A stretch of 64,000 nucleotides of DNA from Trichomonas tenax (lineage: Eukaryota; Parabasalia; Trichomonadida; Trichomonadidae): positions 124,001 through 188,000 of the forward strand of contig JALKBU010000001.1 in assembly GCA_023091735.1 (NCBI GenBank), read 5' to 3'. The position numbers and the translations under genes are program-made. The first letter of the stretch is position 1; the number at the start of each line of letters is the position of its first letter. The notes under the pieces are model-generated. The model made no database searches. It was not told where the DNA came from and worked only from the letters and a program-made list of their open reading frames with translations. Below, one piece after another: positions 48,748 to 58,557 of the stretch.

Positions 48748-49614
48748 TTACTCTAATAAGAACTTAATACCAAGGGTGGCCAATGGCTTATTTTCGGCGA
48801 TATTATAATTTATATTGGAAAGAATGAGGATATTTCCCTTGTAGCAATAATCTATATTAGCACATAAGTGCCTTTGGTGATAGAAGAAACGTGTTTTGAG
48901 ATTATTGTCCAAGAATCTACGTGTAATACCAAAGTTGTATCCTTCATCAGCGAAGAATGTGGAGAAAAATTTCATCGTGTCAATCTTTTTGCTACATCTC
49001 CAGAAGCAATACGCAGTGTTTTCTAATTCTTTAGTAGTGAGGCCAACCGTTGCATTTCCGGCTTTGGTGTAAAGTTTTATTGACATGTATGTTGGAGATT
49101 TTAACGTTATATGTGATCCCAATGTTATATACATTTGAAGTTTCGCAGCTTGTGATTTGTTGCATAAATACACTGATTTAGTATTATCAGAATAATAGAG
49201 ACCGAGAGCTAGAAACGGATTGTATCTTGTCGTTAATGTTGAATATGATCTTTCATTTCCGAGATAAATGTCGTGAACTGTGGATAAGTTGTCGAACTTT
49301 TGATCGATTATAATGCGGCATCCGTTATCGCTAAAACCAACTTTAAAGTCCATTAATTTATTTGGAAATTTAAAACAGAGCGGGAATTGGCTATTTGTGA
49401 TAAAATCTATATTTTTTGTCTGCAAGTCTATGTAGGTATCGGCTAATCGAAGTTTCGCGTCTTTTAATTTGTAAATAAAAGTATAATGTTGATTTGTATC
49501 GCCATAAAATTCAAAATCCATGCGCGAAACTCCAAAAGTCAAACCGCTGTTCTTCAATGTTTTGACTCCTGATGGGAATGGTTTGTTAATAGGGAAAAAT
49601 TTACTTCTTAGCAT
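48748..49614 (-). CDS. Putative hydrogenosomal outer-membrane beta-barrel (Tom40/VDAC superfamily-like)
   Basis: 288 residues from an ATG. No long hydrophobic helix; instead there are about 17-19 short alternating strands through the whole chain (YTFIYKLKDAKLRLADTYID, KLQMYITLGSHITLKSPTYM, ANIDYCYKGNILILSNINYN). The last strand TLGIKFLL satisfies the mitochondrial beta-signal (polar-x-Gly-x-x-hydrophobic-x-hydrophobic) that SAM complexes recognise. Length and strand number match the Porin_3 class (VDAC, Tom40). This suggests the hydrogenosomal outer membrane, but sequence similarity is too low for a firm family call. AAAAGTGTCA (TGACACTTTT in sense) lies 24-33 bases before the ATG. Confidence 0.5.
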   Translation of the reverse strand: MLRSKFFPINKPFPSGVKTLKNSGLTFGVSRMDFEFYGDTNQHYTFIYKLKDAKLRLADTYIDLQTKNIDFITNSQFPLCFKFPNKLMDFKVGFSDNGCRIIIDQKFDNLSTVHDIYLGNERSYSTLTTRYNPFLALGLYYSDNTKSVYLCNKSQAAKLQMYITLGSHITLKSPTYMSIKLYTKAGNATVGLTTKELENTAYCFWRCSKKIDTMKFFSTFFADEGYNFGITRRFLDNNLKTRFFYHQRHLCANIDYCYKGNILILSNINYNIAENKPLATLGIKFLLE

Positions 49615-49857
49615 TTTTTGGTCAAAAATTTCACTATAAAAGTGTCAATAGATGTAAAACGTGCCACTTTACATATACCTCATTTTTATAAAGGGTCTAA
49701 AATTGTTATAAAGGGGAGTGATTTACAAAATAGAAATATCTGTCAGATCGGTAAACTTCAGAAATTTGTGTTGTTACTTTTTCCATAAGATTAAAAACCG
49801 AATCGGGAATCTGCACACGAAAAAGGAAGTCTCTCGATGTCTATAAAAGTTCTATAA

Positions 49858-50745
49858 TTACAATTTATTCTGATTTTGAAGTGTACAAACATAAATTATC
49901 AAATATGAGAGAATAGGGCAGTAAACCATGACAAGTAAGTTGAGTGCGCTGTAGTAGTGTGCAATCAGCTTCATTCCGCATATAGCCAAGATATATAGTC
50001 CTGTTGCGTTGTATTGCTGGAAGTAGCATAGAAAAACGATTGTCAGGATTCGCGATATCTGTGCTAGTTCAGGCATTGAGTCCGGATAGAGTGCTTTCTT
50101 GAGTGTTACATTGCCTGGATTGATAAAACCTACATTAACGTCCCTTATCAATCCGGGTTCGATGGTTCCGTTGTTGTAGAAGCCAACTATTGAGAGCGAT
50201 TCATGCTTCCAGTATTCATACCATAATTGATAATTAACCTTATTAAAAAGACCATCTCCTTTGTATGTAAAGTCGCTCTTGAAGTTCATTAGCCTCTTGG
50301 CATCTGGCTTGAGGATCTTCATCGATCCAACATAGCGCAATTTATCTGAAATCGTATAATTTCCTATTGGTAAACGTAAAGAGAACTGTTGAATGTCTAC
50401 TGTTTCGTATTGTACCTCTGTCTCTGAATCGGCCCCTGTGTGGAAGGTAATCTTCTGCATTACTCTGAATAATGCTCCACATCGGAAAGATATATGATAA
50501 TCTGGATCAGTAACTTTGTTATATTTTACGTTATTTGCATGAAGAAAGACTAAAGCATCATTTGGTATAGTTTTGAGATCTGTATTTTCATCAATTTGTA
50601 TAACTTGATTCTGCATCAGCCTAATTACTGAAGAAATGTGGGAATTGTTCGCTTCTATTATAAGGAGCCCAGTCAAGAAGGCAAAGTATATGATTTTCTT
50701 GAGCCATGAATCCATATGCAACGAAAGTTCGTCAATGAGTTTCAT
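49858..50745 (-). CDS. TMEM43/LUMA-like membrane protein (DUF1625)
   Basis: 295 residues from an ATG. One hydrophobic helix at about 15-32 (KKIIYFAFLTGLLII) is followed by a ~190-residue luminal-type domain and two to three helices near the C-terminus (about 230-290). The central domain follows TMEM43: FRCGALFRVMQKITF in the place of the R..EMYQW strand, an outer loop with EVQYETVDIQ, then VNYQLWYEYWKHESLSIVGF. A later line, GLIRDVNVGFINPGNVTLKK, precedes the terminal helices. TMEM43 proteins reside in the inner nuclear membrane/ER. The match is by pattern only and the protein is shorter than animal TMEM43 (~400 residues). Confidence 0.45.
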   Translation of the reverse strand: MKLIDELSLHMDSWLKKIIYFAFLTGLLIIEANNSHISSVIRLMQNQVIQIDENTDLKTIPNDALVFLHANNVKYNKVTDPDYHISFRCGALFRVMQKITFHTGADSETEVQYETVDIQQFSLRLPIGNYTISDKLRYVGSMKILKPDAKRLMNFKSDFTYKGDGLFNKVNYQLWYEYWKHESLSIVGFYNNGTIEPGLIRDVNVGFINPGNVTLKKALYPDSMPELAQISRILTIVFLCYFQQYNATGLYILAICGMKLIAHYYSALNLLVMVYCPILSYLIIYVCTLQNQNKL

Positions 50746-52150
50746 TTGATTTTTTTTGTTGATTTTATGATTTCCGTTTTTTAAATAATACTCGATATCA
50801 AAACACTATTCCAGGCATAGCTGAGTGTGGAAATCAAATCGATTTAAAAATGAAATGATTGAGAAAAAGTATGGCCAAACTTTAATCAAACCTACAATCA
50901 AATCTGTCGCTTGTTTTTGTGATTTTTGGATACTCCAGAAGATGGTTTAGATGATTTCACTTTTTCTCGTAAAATGATTTATTTACACAATATTTATATC
51001 TATATTAGTGGGTTAATATTTTAATATAATTTTTTTAGTGTCAAATTTGAGATTTTTCAGAAACTTTTTCTTCAGGAAAATTTTTATCTTTTTCAAATTT
51101 ATACTACATTCATCATACAATAATTTTGAGTGATAAATTGAATTATCGCAAAAATTTGAATTATAACACATTATCACGAATAAAAGCCAAATATCCAATA
51201 AAAATTGATCATGAACCGTTGGAATGTTGAAATAAATTCGTTTATTTTTAATTTGAATAATATATCTGATGGAATGATCAAATTTATAATAGTTTTGAAT
51301 ATAATGACGATATCTCTTTCTGATAAATTAATTTAACATAAAAATCAATAGATTATATAATGAATAATTCAAATATCAACAAAAAGTGAATAATTAATCA
51401 AATTGATTTTCAGAAAAATTCGATTAATCTATCTTCTATATAGATATTAGATGGCGAATATAAATATTAAATAAAAGTGAACTTTCAATTTGTTAAAATT
51501 ATAAAATCGTTTTAAACGTCAAATATAGTTGTTTTTACATATGAAGATGCTAAAAATTAAAGAAAATCCGACTTTCGATTAAATATCATAAAAATCGTTA
51601 CAAACTAGTTTAATCACATCTACATACAGTATGCAATTTAAATATCAATTCAAATCAACAAGTTGATTGTAAATTTTTTGAACCCTTTGTAAATTTCAAG
51701 GTTCTGTCCTTCCTGAAAAGTGAGATTCTCAAGATTATGTCTCTTGTTTTGGAATTCGTGCGATCAATCAGTGAATAGAGAATGGCCTCATTTAATATAT
51801 AACGTGGATAAATTCCAAAAATAAAAGGCTTTATTTACAGGTTTATTGAAATTTAGGACATTATTGTATAGACTGATGACATTTCACTATGTTATAGGAA
51901 TCATTATAAAATTAATGATTTTTAGTTGCGGTGTGCTATACGCAATAATTGTTTCAAAATTTATAACAAATTAATTTCAATAATTGAAATTATACTGGAG
52001 AATATTGTCCATTGGATTTAGATGCATTTGGATATGCTGTAGTACGATTTATTTTTGGAAATGATGATAATTGATTCGTGATCTCCAGCGATAATGCTAT
52101 TGATGTAATTTTGGTAAAAATTTAATAAAAGGATACTAAATACAAACAGT
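50746..52150. other. Long intergenic region
   Basis: About 1.4 kb of very AT-rich DNA. A minus-strand open stretch at about 51657-51760 reads HNLENLTFQEGQNLEIYKGF, which could be a scrap of a leucine-rich-repeat surface protein but is too short to classify. No other gene, repeat or RNA is seen. Confidence 0.35.
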
Positions 52151-52912
52151 TTAGAACATCTGAGATGTATCAATAACTTGATTTTCGTTATTTTTATTTT
52201 CATCATCTCTTCTTTTGAGTTCTTGGAGCACAATTGTGCTTTTCTTGATCTCATTCCTGAGGTGAACAATCCTCTTCTGCGATTTTACATAGCTTTGCTT
52301 GAGATTTTGCAACTCTTTCTCTAACTCAGAATTTGCTTGTTTCTGGGCCATTATATCACGCTGGATCTGTATAACTATAGCAAGCTGTTGTTGTTTAGTC
52401 ATCTTTCTGTATGGTGAATTTAGGTTCGAATATTCAACACTAGAAAGATCATTGATGTCAACAGGATTGATAGGATCAGCATCGACAAGCTGAGGGATCT
52501 GATCAGGTGAATGCACAGTTTGAGATATTTTTCTCATCAAATCAGTGAGATCATCTTTAATATCGTCAACTTCATTTGCCAGTTGATGCGCTTCTGGATT
52601 TTGTTGCGTAACTTCAACTTCTATCCTATCGTTTGTGTGAATTTGGTTAACAATTTTATTTTGATTTTGATGATTTGTGCTTTCTTCTGTAAAACTTGAC
52701 GCCATGGGGGTAAAATCGGGCTTCGCAAACGATACAGACTTGTGATTTGGTGTATAAAAGCTTCCATTCCATGAAGGCCATAGTTCTCTGCATTCTTCGT
52801 CGATTTGAAGTAAGGAATGATATGACTTGTTCGGATCCTGCATACTGTTATCGATTTGATCAAGAATATTCGAAATTTCATTTTTCTCTTTGTCCGTTAA
52901 TGTTGATGACAT
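52151..52912 (-). CDS. Coiled-coil hypothetical protein
   Basis: 253 residues from the ATG at 52912, which is preceded in frame by a TTG. The first ~35 residues form a charged helix (TDKEKNEISNILDQIDNSMQ). A disordered stretch rich in N, P and S follows. Residues ~165-240 are a strong coiled coil (QLAIVIQIQRDIMAQKQANS, LEKELQNLKQSYVKSQKRI). No membrane or catalytic motif. Function unknown; the shape is common in cytoskeletal adaptors. Confidence 0.65.
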   Translation of the reverse strand: MSSTLTDKEKNEISNILDQIDNSMQDPNKSYHSLLQIDEECRELWPSWNGSFYTPNHKSVSFAKPDFTPMASSFTEESTNHQNQNKIVNQIHTNDRIEVEVTQQNPEAHQLANEVDDIKDDLTDLMRKISQTVHSPDQIPQLVDADPINPVDINDLSSVEYSNLNSPYRKMTKQQQLAIVIQIQRDIMAQKQANSELEKELQNLKQSYVKSQKRIVHLRNEIKKSTIVLQELKRRDDENKNNENQVIDTSQMF

Positions 52913-53044
52913 CAATATATAATGATTTTCTAGTTTTCATTTTGAATATTTGTGCCATCAAATAGCGCCACATTCAATGATAACGTCTCTTCATGAAAAT
53001 AAATAAATAATTTATCAAAATAATAATAGTAATAAAGAGATTTA

Positions 53045-53923
53045 TTATGTGAGAAGTTTGCCAACTTTGCGAAGAATATAAACATAGAGTGGGGTATCTG
53101 AAGGAAGTGGTTTTTCAATTTCTTTAACATGCTCTAACTCGAGAAGCAAACCCGCTGGGTTATCGAGTAATTTACGCATTATAGGCTCTTGGTGCGTTGA
53201 AATACAGATATAAACACCGCGTTTCTTCAAAACTCTTGAAATTTCTGTTAAAGTTTGATTGACGTCTTCAAGGCCGGCATACATTATGCAGTCGAAGCAA
53301 CCTTTGTCGATAATCGCGTGAAATTCATTTGCATTATATTTCATATCGCGTACATCCATCTCTTTGAATGCGAGTTGTTCGATATCTTTGTGTGTTTTCT
53401 TCATTATCTTTGTGATTGTTGATGAAAAATCGATTGCTTCAACATCAGCAAATTCGTTTTGTCTTAAGAAAGCCGGAAGTTCAGAATTTCCGTTACCGAC
53501 AACCAAAATATTCTTTTCTGGATCAATAAATTCCTTGAAAATCGGGAGAAAAACTTCTGGTTTGTGATACCACTCCAATGGCGTCGCATCACGAATGTAA
53601 CGCGCTTCCCAGTAATACTTATCGTTGTAGGGCTTCAATGGCTGCTTTGGATCGTCTTGATAACGCAGTCCTTCGAGTGGATCTGGTTCTGGCTCAGGCT
53701 GTGGCTCTTCTGGCTGTTCAGGATTTTCCTGAGCCTCCTCTGTCGCCTCTTTCTCCTCAGGATTTGGATTTTCTTCGGCATTATTTTCTTCCTTGTTTTC
53801 AGGTTCCTCTGATGGCTGGTTTTCATCTGTTGTCTCGTTTCCGGTTTCGGTCTCTGGGCTCTCTGTGTCACCTGTCTCTGTATACCCAGTATCGCCTGTT
53901 TCAGTTGTATAATCGGAACTCAT
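53045..53923 (-). CDS. METTL13/EEF1AKMT4-like methyltransferase with acidic N-terminal extension
   Basis: 292 residues from an ATG. Residues 1-85 are disordered and acidic, rich in E, P, T and N (TETGDTGYTETGDTESPETE), an extension usual members lack. The enzyme core begins with YWEARYIRDATPLEWYHKPE, the family's YWExRY...EWY signature. Motif I ILVVGNGNSELP (about 148-159) follows, then EAIDFSS, MDVRDMKY and FHAIIDKGCFDCIMYAG. This matches EEF1A lysine methyltransferase 4 and the METTL13 N-terminal domain, which methylate translation elongation factor 1A. The SAM-binding and IDKG motifs are intact, so it is likely active. The substrate is inferred from family. Confidence 0.85.
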   Translation of the reverse strand: MSSDYTTETGDTGYTETGDTESPETETGNETTDENQPSEEPENKEENNAEENPNPEEKEATEEAQENPEQPEEPQPEPEPDPLEGLRYQDDPKQPLKPYNDKYYWEARYIRDATPLEWYHKPEVFLPIFKEFIDPEKNILVVGNGNSELPAFLRQNEFADVEAIDFSSTITKIMKKTHKDIEQLAFKEMDVRDMKYNANEFHAIIDKGCFDCIMYAGLEDVNQTLTEISRVLKKRGVYICISTHQEPIMRKLLDNPAGLLLELEHVKEIEKPLPSDTPLYVYILRKVGKLLT

Positions 53924-54984
53924 CTTTATTTTCGTACGTTTTTTTCTCGTTGATTTTTTCCCCTTTTTTTATTGCAAATATATATTGTATATATTACATA
54001 ATATCTAAATTTGAAGTTTTTAGGCCAAAATATCAAGTCTTTACACTCAAAATATATTCGACCAGATAACGATCTATCGTCATTACTTAAATCATTAATA
54101 TCTCTATGAATATTTATTTTCTAACAGTTTAATTAACATAAAATTGAACAGATTCAATTATAAATATTAGTTATGATATCAAATAATAATGTTAAATTTT
54201 GTTTCCAAATTTTTCTTGACAATTAAAAAAAAGATAAAATTGATATTAGAATAATACTTCAAGCTCAGGATTTATATAAGATACAATGTGATCTAAGCTG
54301 TATATAATGCTGCAATCGGCAATATACTAACCAATTTCTATAATGAGATACTCGTGCACTTATAATATTATGAAGAAACAGTACAATTAAGCGTGCAATT
54401 ACAAATGGAATTGAACCTAATAAGATTGGTAATAAGATGGAGAAAAGGTTTCAGAGTGTGTCAACAATAGCAAGAAATGATCATTGTTCTGTTGTCAAAT
54501 GGATTATTATTAATTTTTGGGGAAGACGATTGCTGTTGTATTATTTCAAAAATTTTCCATTTCTGGGAAGATGTTATTCTTTCATTGAGTGAATGGTGCA
54601 TTTGACAAAAGCAAGAATCGGTAAGAGAAAAGGTTTTACATATAGAATTAGGTTCCATAATAGATTCATATTGAACAAAAAATAGCAATACAAATTCTGA
54701 GGAAGACAATAACTGATGTAATTTTCTCAAAAATTGTGTAGATTTTTGGCTGAGGAACGGATCCATTACTCTCAAATTCAAATCATGACAAGAATTTTCG
54801 TATATATATTATCCTGTACTGACATCACAACATTCTTCATATTTAAAAGTGGCATATTCAATATTGTGCAATGACAATCTCATGTTGATGATTTGTAATA
54901 TACCTGAGAAATGACCGGGATACATACTTCGACAATAAGCCAAATAAAACAATATATAATGCCAATAAATATGCCAACTATTCA
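53924..54984. other. Intergenic region with a duplicated segment
   Basis: About 1.06 kb. It contains 54240-54360, a diverged copy of 55922-56040, and a 106-codon minus-strand frame (54461-54781) of doubtful coding character. No intact gene. Confidence 0.5.
54240..54360 (+). repeat. Direct repeat copy 1 (~120 bp)
   Basis: Shares with 55922-56040 the sequences TTGATATTAGAA, GATACAATGTGA and CCAATTTCTATA in the same order and spacing. The other copy is the 3' flank of the beta-helix relic, so this one likely marks the lost end of a second tandem gene. Confidence 0.7.
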
Positions 54985-55857
54985 ATGCAAATTGATTATT
55001 ATATAAAATGTAATCAATATCTGAGATTGACTGAAGATGGTGCTGTTAAAATATCAAATAATGAATCTCGACTTCTCATTGAAGATTCATCTTTTGTCCT
55101 TCGCTCATCTAACACAAACTGGGGTTCTCTCTATTCAATTACAAAAGAATCTGTTCTTGTAAAAGTATGTTTTTGCTATTCGAAAGTTGCAGAAGATAAA
55201 ACTTATATTGCATTTCAACCAACAGTTCCAGAATATAGGTCTTATTGTCTCAATTACAATATAATGAATACAGTAACAATGTGTGGAGCACCAGAAATGG
55301 GCAAAACCGGTTTTGGAGTATCCTGTGGTGATATGCATGTTGAGTACTTGAACAGCACATACAATCCTGGAATTTTATCATCAGCAGGAGCAATTGCGTT
55401 ATGTGATAACAACAATACAGTTCTTTACCTTTCGATGACGAATAATTTTCAAACATATTCATGTTGCTCATTTCTTGGGTTATTATGCTCTCAAACCAGA
55501 ATTGAGACTGCATTTTAATTACTCAAATTTCATTTCAAATACAGTCAAATATAATACCAATGGACTTTTTGCAATAAAATTCAGTTTAACTATTGTAGTT
55601 TTTTGGATAATAAGCCAGGAAAAGTCATTTATCTTAATAAAACAAATCTGCATGTTTGGATGGATTCATGCTATTACGATAACTTTTATGGTTATAGATC
55701 AAATATTATTGGTGTTACAAACTCGAAAAGAATTTTCACTAATAATATGACATTCACTACAGTGTGCATCATTCTATTTCCAACAGATGAAGAAAAATTT
55801 AATTCATGTTATACATACATTGCCATCTTTGGTTTTATGCACATATTAAGCTTGTGA
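54985..55857 (+). pseudogene. Beta-helix (PMP-like) surface protein relic, frameshifted
   Basis: A 177-codon frame starts at ATG 54985: KCNQYLRLTEDGAVKISNNE, then IEDSSFVLRSSNTNWGSLYS, TKESVLVKVCFCYSKVAEDK and VEYLNSTYNPGILSSAGAIA. Near 55470 the frame shifts (YYALKPELRLHFNYSNFISN). Near 55600 it shifts again (DNKPGKVIYLNKTNLHVWMD ... IIGVTNSKRIFTNNMTF), running to 55857. The I-E-D-S-S-F / G-S-L-Y-S units are typical of the trichomonad PMP-like family; an intact member would continue with more repeats and a membrane anchor. Two frameshifts make it a pseudogene. It is the least decayed of the three relics of this family here. Confidence 0.7.
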
Positions 55858-55921
55858 AAGAAAAGATCTATCACACTTATTTTATTGAACAAAACCAAAG
55901 GTTTTTATGATTATGAACAAT

Positions 55922-56040
55922 TTGATATTAGAACAGGACTTCAATCTCAGCATTTATACATGATACAATGTGACATTATTCTCATGTAATAATGCAATCA
56001 GAAATTTCATGACCAATTTCTATATTGAGATACTCACACA
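55922..56040 (+). repeat. Direct repeat copy 2 (~120 bp), 3' flank of beta-helix relic
   Basis: Diverged copy of 54240-54360; lies 65 bases after the relic's last codon. Confidence 0.7.
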
Positions 56041-56099
56041 AATATGGAATTTATATAAATAACACTTTTATTAAATAATATACAATGTAACAAATCGCA

Positions 56100-57410
56100 T
56101 CAATTGAGATTATAAATGGGTCCTTCGTTGTCTTGAATTAAGATCGCATCATCAGCTTCAACAAAACAACGAAGAGCACTTGTGTTGTTTGAAAACTCAC
56201 CAAATATAAGTTTCTTGTAGGAGTGAATTATTTGGCCATTGTATGGGTTTGACGTACCATCAGTTATTGTTACAATATCGCCTGGGAACATTCTTCTTTT
56301 AATAGCATCACGCGCCTTGTTGTCATCTTGCATGATTGTTAATTGCGTTGTGCGTGGAATTTGAATTATTTTGTTGTTGATTAATAGAATGTGGAAATTC
56401 TTTGCGTCAACATCAACGATGACACCAATTCTATCATCTGGTGTTGAAACAAGCTTATACAGGACTGGGCTTCCTGGTTTTGGTGCTTCTTCCTTTGGTT
56501 CCAGTCTGCATTTGATTGTTGGCGCAGAAATCGAAAGTCTAATTCCGTGCAAATCATGTTTTTCAATTTCTTCTTCGTTTGGCGTTTCTTTAGGCAAATC
56601 GCCTAATTCAAGGCTGCCTGTATCCTCTGTGTGTGGAGCACCAAGATAAAGCTCCAATGGATGGTCTAAGAATTTGCTTTCTTCTTCTGGAGAAACATCT
56701 TCAGGATATAAAACGAGATTTCTGAATTGAGTCTTGAAAATCTTAAAGTGTTGTGCATAAATGCCATTCTTATTGCAAACACATGAAATTGGCTTCGTCT
56801 TCTTAAAATCAATGTAAGAAATAGATTTTCTGAACTTTGGACTATTCATTGCCTCATTAAACTCTTTATCCGATATTTTTATGCGTACAATTGCTGTTTT
56901 CCTGATGTAATCAACATCTAGAATTTGAGCAAGCAAAGTTGGATATCTTGGATCTTCAATACGACAAATTGAAGACTTTGGATCTGTTATAAGCTTGAAG
57001 TATTTTTCGTTTATCAAATAAGGAAGGATTTTGGCTTGATCGCAGTTTCTTGTTTTTAATTTGAGCTTTAAGTTACAAATTTTAATCTCTGATGTGCACA
57101 CCAAGAATATGGAATCATTGTGGTGTGGGATTTTTGTTGTATATTTTACTGCTTGTTTAATTTCCGGTTTCGAATCGAGATACTGCTGCAGAACTTCCTC
57201 TCTTCCTGGCTTCAGGTGCATTTCGTATATGTATTTACTCGATAATTCCTCGATTTTTGCAATAGCTTCTTTGCTAATTTCTCCATCAGCATTTGATGGC
57301 ACTAATTTATAAACAATATTAGATTTTGCCAGTGATTTCAAGTTAGCATCGATTTTGGCGAAATCTGGTACATCGTTTATCTTCGGCTCTGTTTCTTTTT
57401 CTTCAGTCAT
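56100..57410 (-). CDS. Transcription elongation factor Spt5 (DSIF subunit), compact form
   Basis: 436 residues from an ATG. Residues ~30-125 fit an NGN domain (SKYIYEMHLKPGREEVLQQY, FLVCTSEIKI). The first KOW region has TLLAQILDVDYIRKTAIVRI. A later KOW has GSPVLYKLVSTPDDRIGVIV, and the last (MFPGDIVTITDGTSNPYNGQ, then IIHSYKKLIFGEF) matches the KOW with consensus GxxVxIxxGxxxGxxG. Spt5 binds RNA polymerase II with Spt4 and controls pausing and processivity. The usual acidic N-terminus and C-terminal repeat region are absent, so this is much shorter than animal or yeast Spt5 (~1,060 residues). No Spt4 lies nearby. Confidence 0.75.
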   Translation of the reverse strand: MTEEKETEPKINDVPDFAKIDANLKSLAKSNIVYKLVPSNADGEISKEAIAKIEELSSKYIYEMHLKPGREEVLQQYLDSKPEIKQAVKYTTKIPHHNDSIFLVCTSEIKICNLKLKLKTRNCDQAKILPYLINEKYFKLITDPKSSICRIEDPRYPTLLAQILDVDYIRKTAIVRIKISDKEFNEAMNSPKFRKSISYIDFKKTKPISCVCNKNGIYAQHFKIFKTQFRNLVLYPEDVSPEEESKFLDHPLELYLGAPHTEDTGSLELGDLPKETPNEEEIEKHDLHGIRLSISAPTIKCRLEPKEEAPKPGSPVLYKLVSTPDDRIGVIVDVDAKNFHILLINNKIIQIPRTTQLTIMQDDNKARDAIKRRMFPGDIVTITDGTSNPYNGQIIHSYKKLIFGEFSNNTSALRCFVEADDAILIQDNEGPIYNLN

Positions 57411-57506
57411 TAAAATATAAATGAAATACAGGGGATAACACCACTAACCCCAAATTATTTTATTTTAGGGAAATAATTTTTTCTGAGGGAAAAACACCCA
57501 AATTAA

Positions 57507-57703
57507 TTAATTTTTCATATCTAAAAAGGCATCTGGAGGGGTGAAACCGGTGTAGGTCGGCAAGCGGAATACCTTGTCTGTGTTTGTTATAAATAAGTTT
57601 TGAAAGCGGCTCTAAGGGACTCTTGGTACCTCTCTACATTATGGTTGAAGAAGATATTGTTGATCTTGCTTTTGTAGTTAGATGTTGATGATATTTCAGA
57701 TGT
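57507..57703 (-). pseudogene. Coding relic with one frameshift, family unknown
   Basis: On the minus strand a frame bounded upstream by TAA reads NYKSKINNIFFNHNVERYQE and LRAAFKTYL, then a frameshift near 57595 leads to ITNTDKVFRLPTYTGFTPPD, ending FLDMKN and TAA at 57507. The GC content is above its surroundings. No start codon. It lies upstream of Spt5 in the same orientation and is not part of it. Confidence 0.45.
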
Positions 57704-58165
57704 TTATAGGGAAAGTACATAATATATCATTAATTCCATGATATATGTGATATATTCTAATGATTTAATGATAAAATAAATCAATATAAGCAAAATTGAG
57801 TTGGAATATTTTTTTAGTATTAAATTAGACAATTTTACTATATTATACATTAGCTGCATGATCTGGAAATAGCATTACGAGTATTTAATTAGTGAAGAAT
57901 CTTCTTTTTTTTACCCGCGAAAATTGAATATAACCGATTTTACTGTTTTCAGTTCATTTTTATGAAGCCTGCTCAAATGATGTTTGAGTTAAATAGGTCA
58001 AACTGAGGAAGCACCACCCTAAGTTTGATTGAATTCTTCATCAGTGGAGTTCAGGCCTTCTGCTGATTGTTGTCCATTGACACCGATTTGTTCATTGAGT
58101 GATCGGTTGTAGCTGTAGTCACTGTACTCTCCTTGCTGCATCCCTGTGGCAGCCGCAGTCACTCT

Positions 58166-58241
58166 AGAGTTATCAAGTTCAAAAGTCGAGATTTGATTCA
58201 AAAAAAAAAAGCAAATTTCGACTTTTGAACTTGATAACTCT
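58166..58241. repeat. 30-bp inverted repeat with A-rich 16-base loop
   Basis: 58166-58195 (begins AGAGTTATCAAGTTCAAAAG) is complementary to 58212-58241 with one mismatch in 30. The loop contains a run of A. It would form a strong hairpin in RNA or cruciform in DNA. Confidence 0.9.
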
Positions 58242-58318
58242 GAGATTTACTTCCAGAGTCTGGATATATCAAGCAGCTGCTCTACTGAATGAAGTATAGC
58301 GTACAACTATGTTTCAAT

Positions 58319-58422
58319 ATCAAATATTCTTAGAAACGAAACGTTTTTAATCCATTTCTTCTAATAGATTGATGTGTAAAAAGAGATGAACTGGAAATGC
58401 TTCATTTCTAAGAATATTTGAT
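58319..58422. repeat. 18-bp perfect inverted repeat
   Basis: ATCAAATATTCTTAGAAA (58319-58336) and TTTCTAAGAATATTTGAT (58405-58422) are exact complements 68 bases apart. Confidence 0.85.
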
Positions 58423-58557
58423 CAAATGGATAGAATTGAGTAGATATTCGATGCTTTTGACGTCTATAAAGCAACATAGTACGCGTAGGCATGACTTATG
58501 TCTTATATTATTTAATGTTTTTTGCTCATATTAAATATTTCAATTTTGAAAAGTTAA

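Larger units (their letters stand above)
57704..58557. other. Non-coding region with foldback repeats
   Basis: About 850 AT-rich bases left of the TTAA-flanked element. It holds a 30-bp and an 18-bp inverted repeat (listed separately). A 60-codon minus-strand frame (58019-58201) is coding-like at its end (YSYNRSLNEQIGVNGQQSAE) but is unclassified. Confidence 0.45.
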
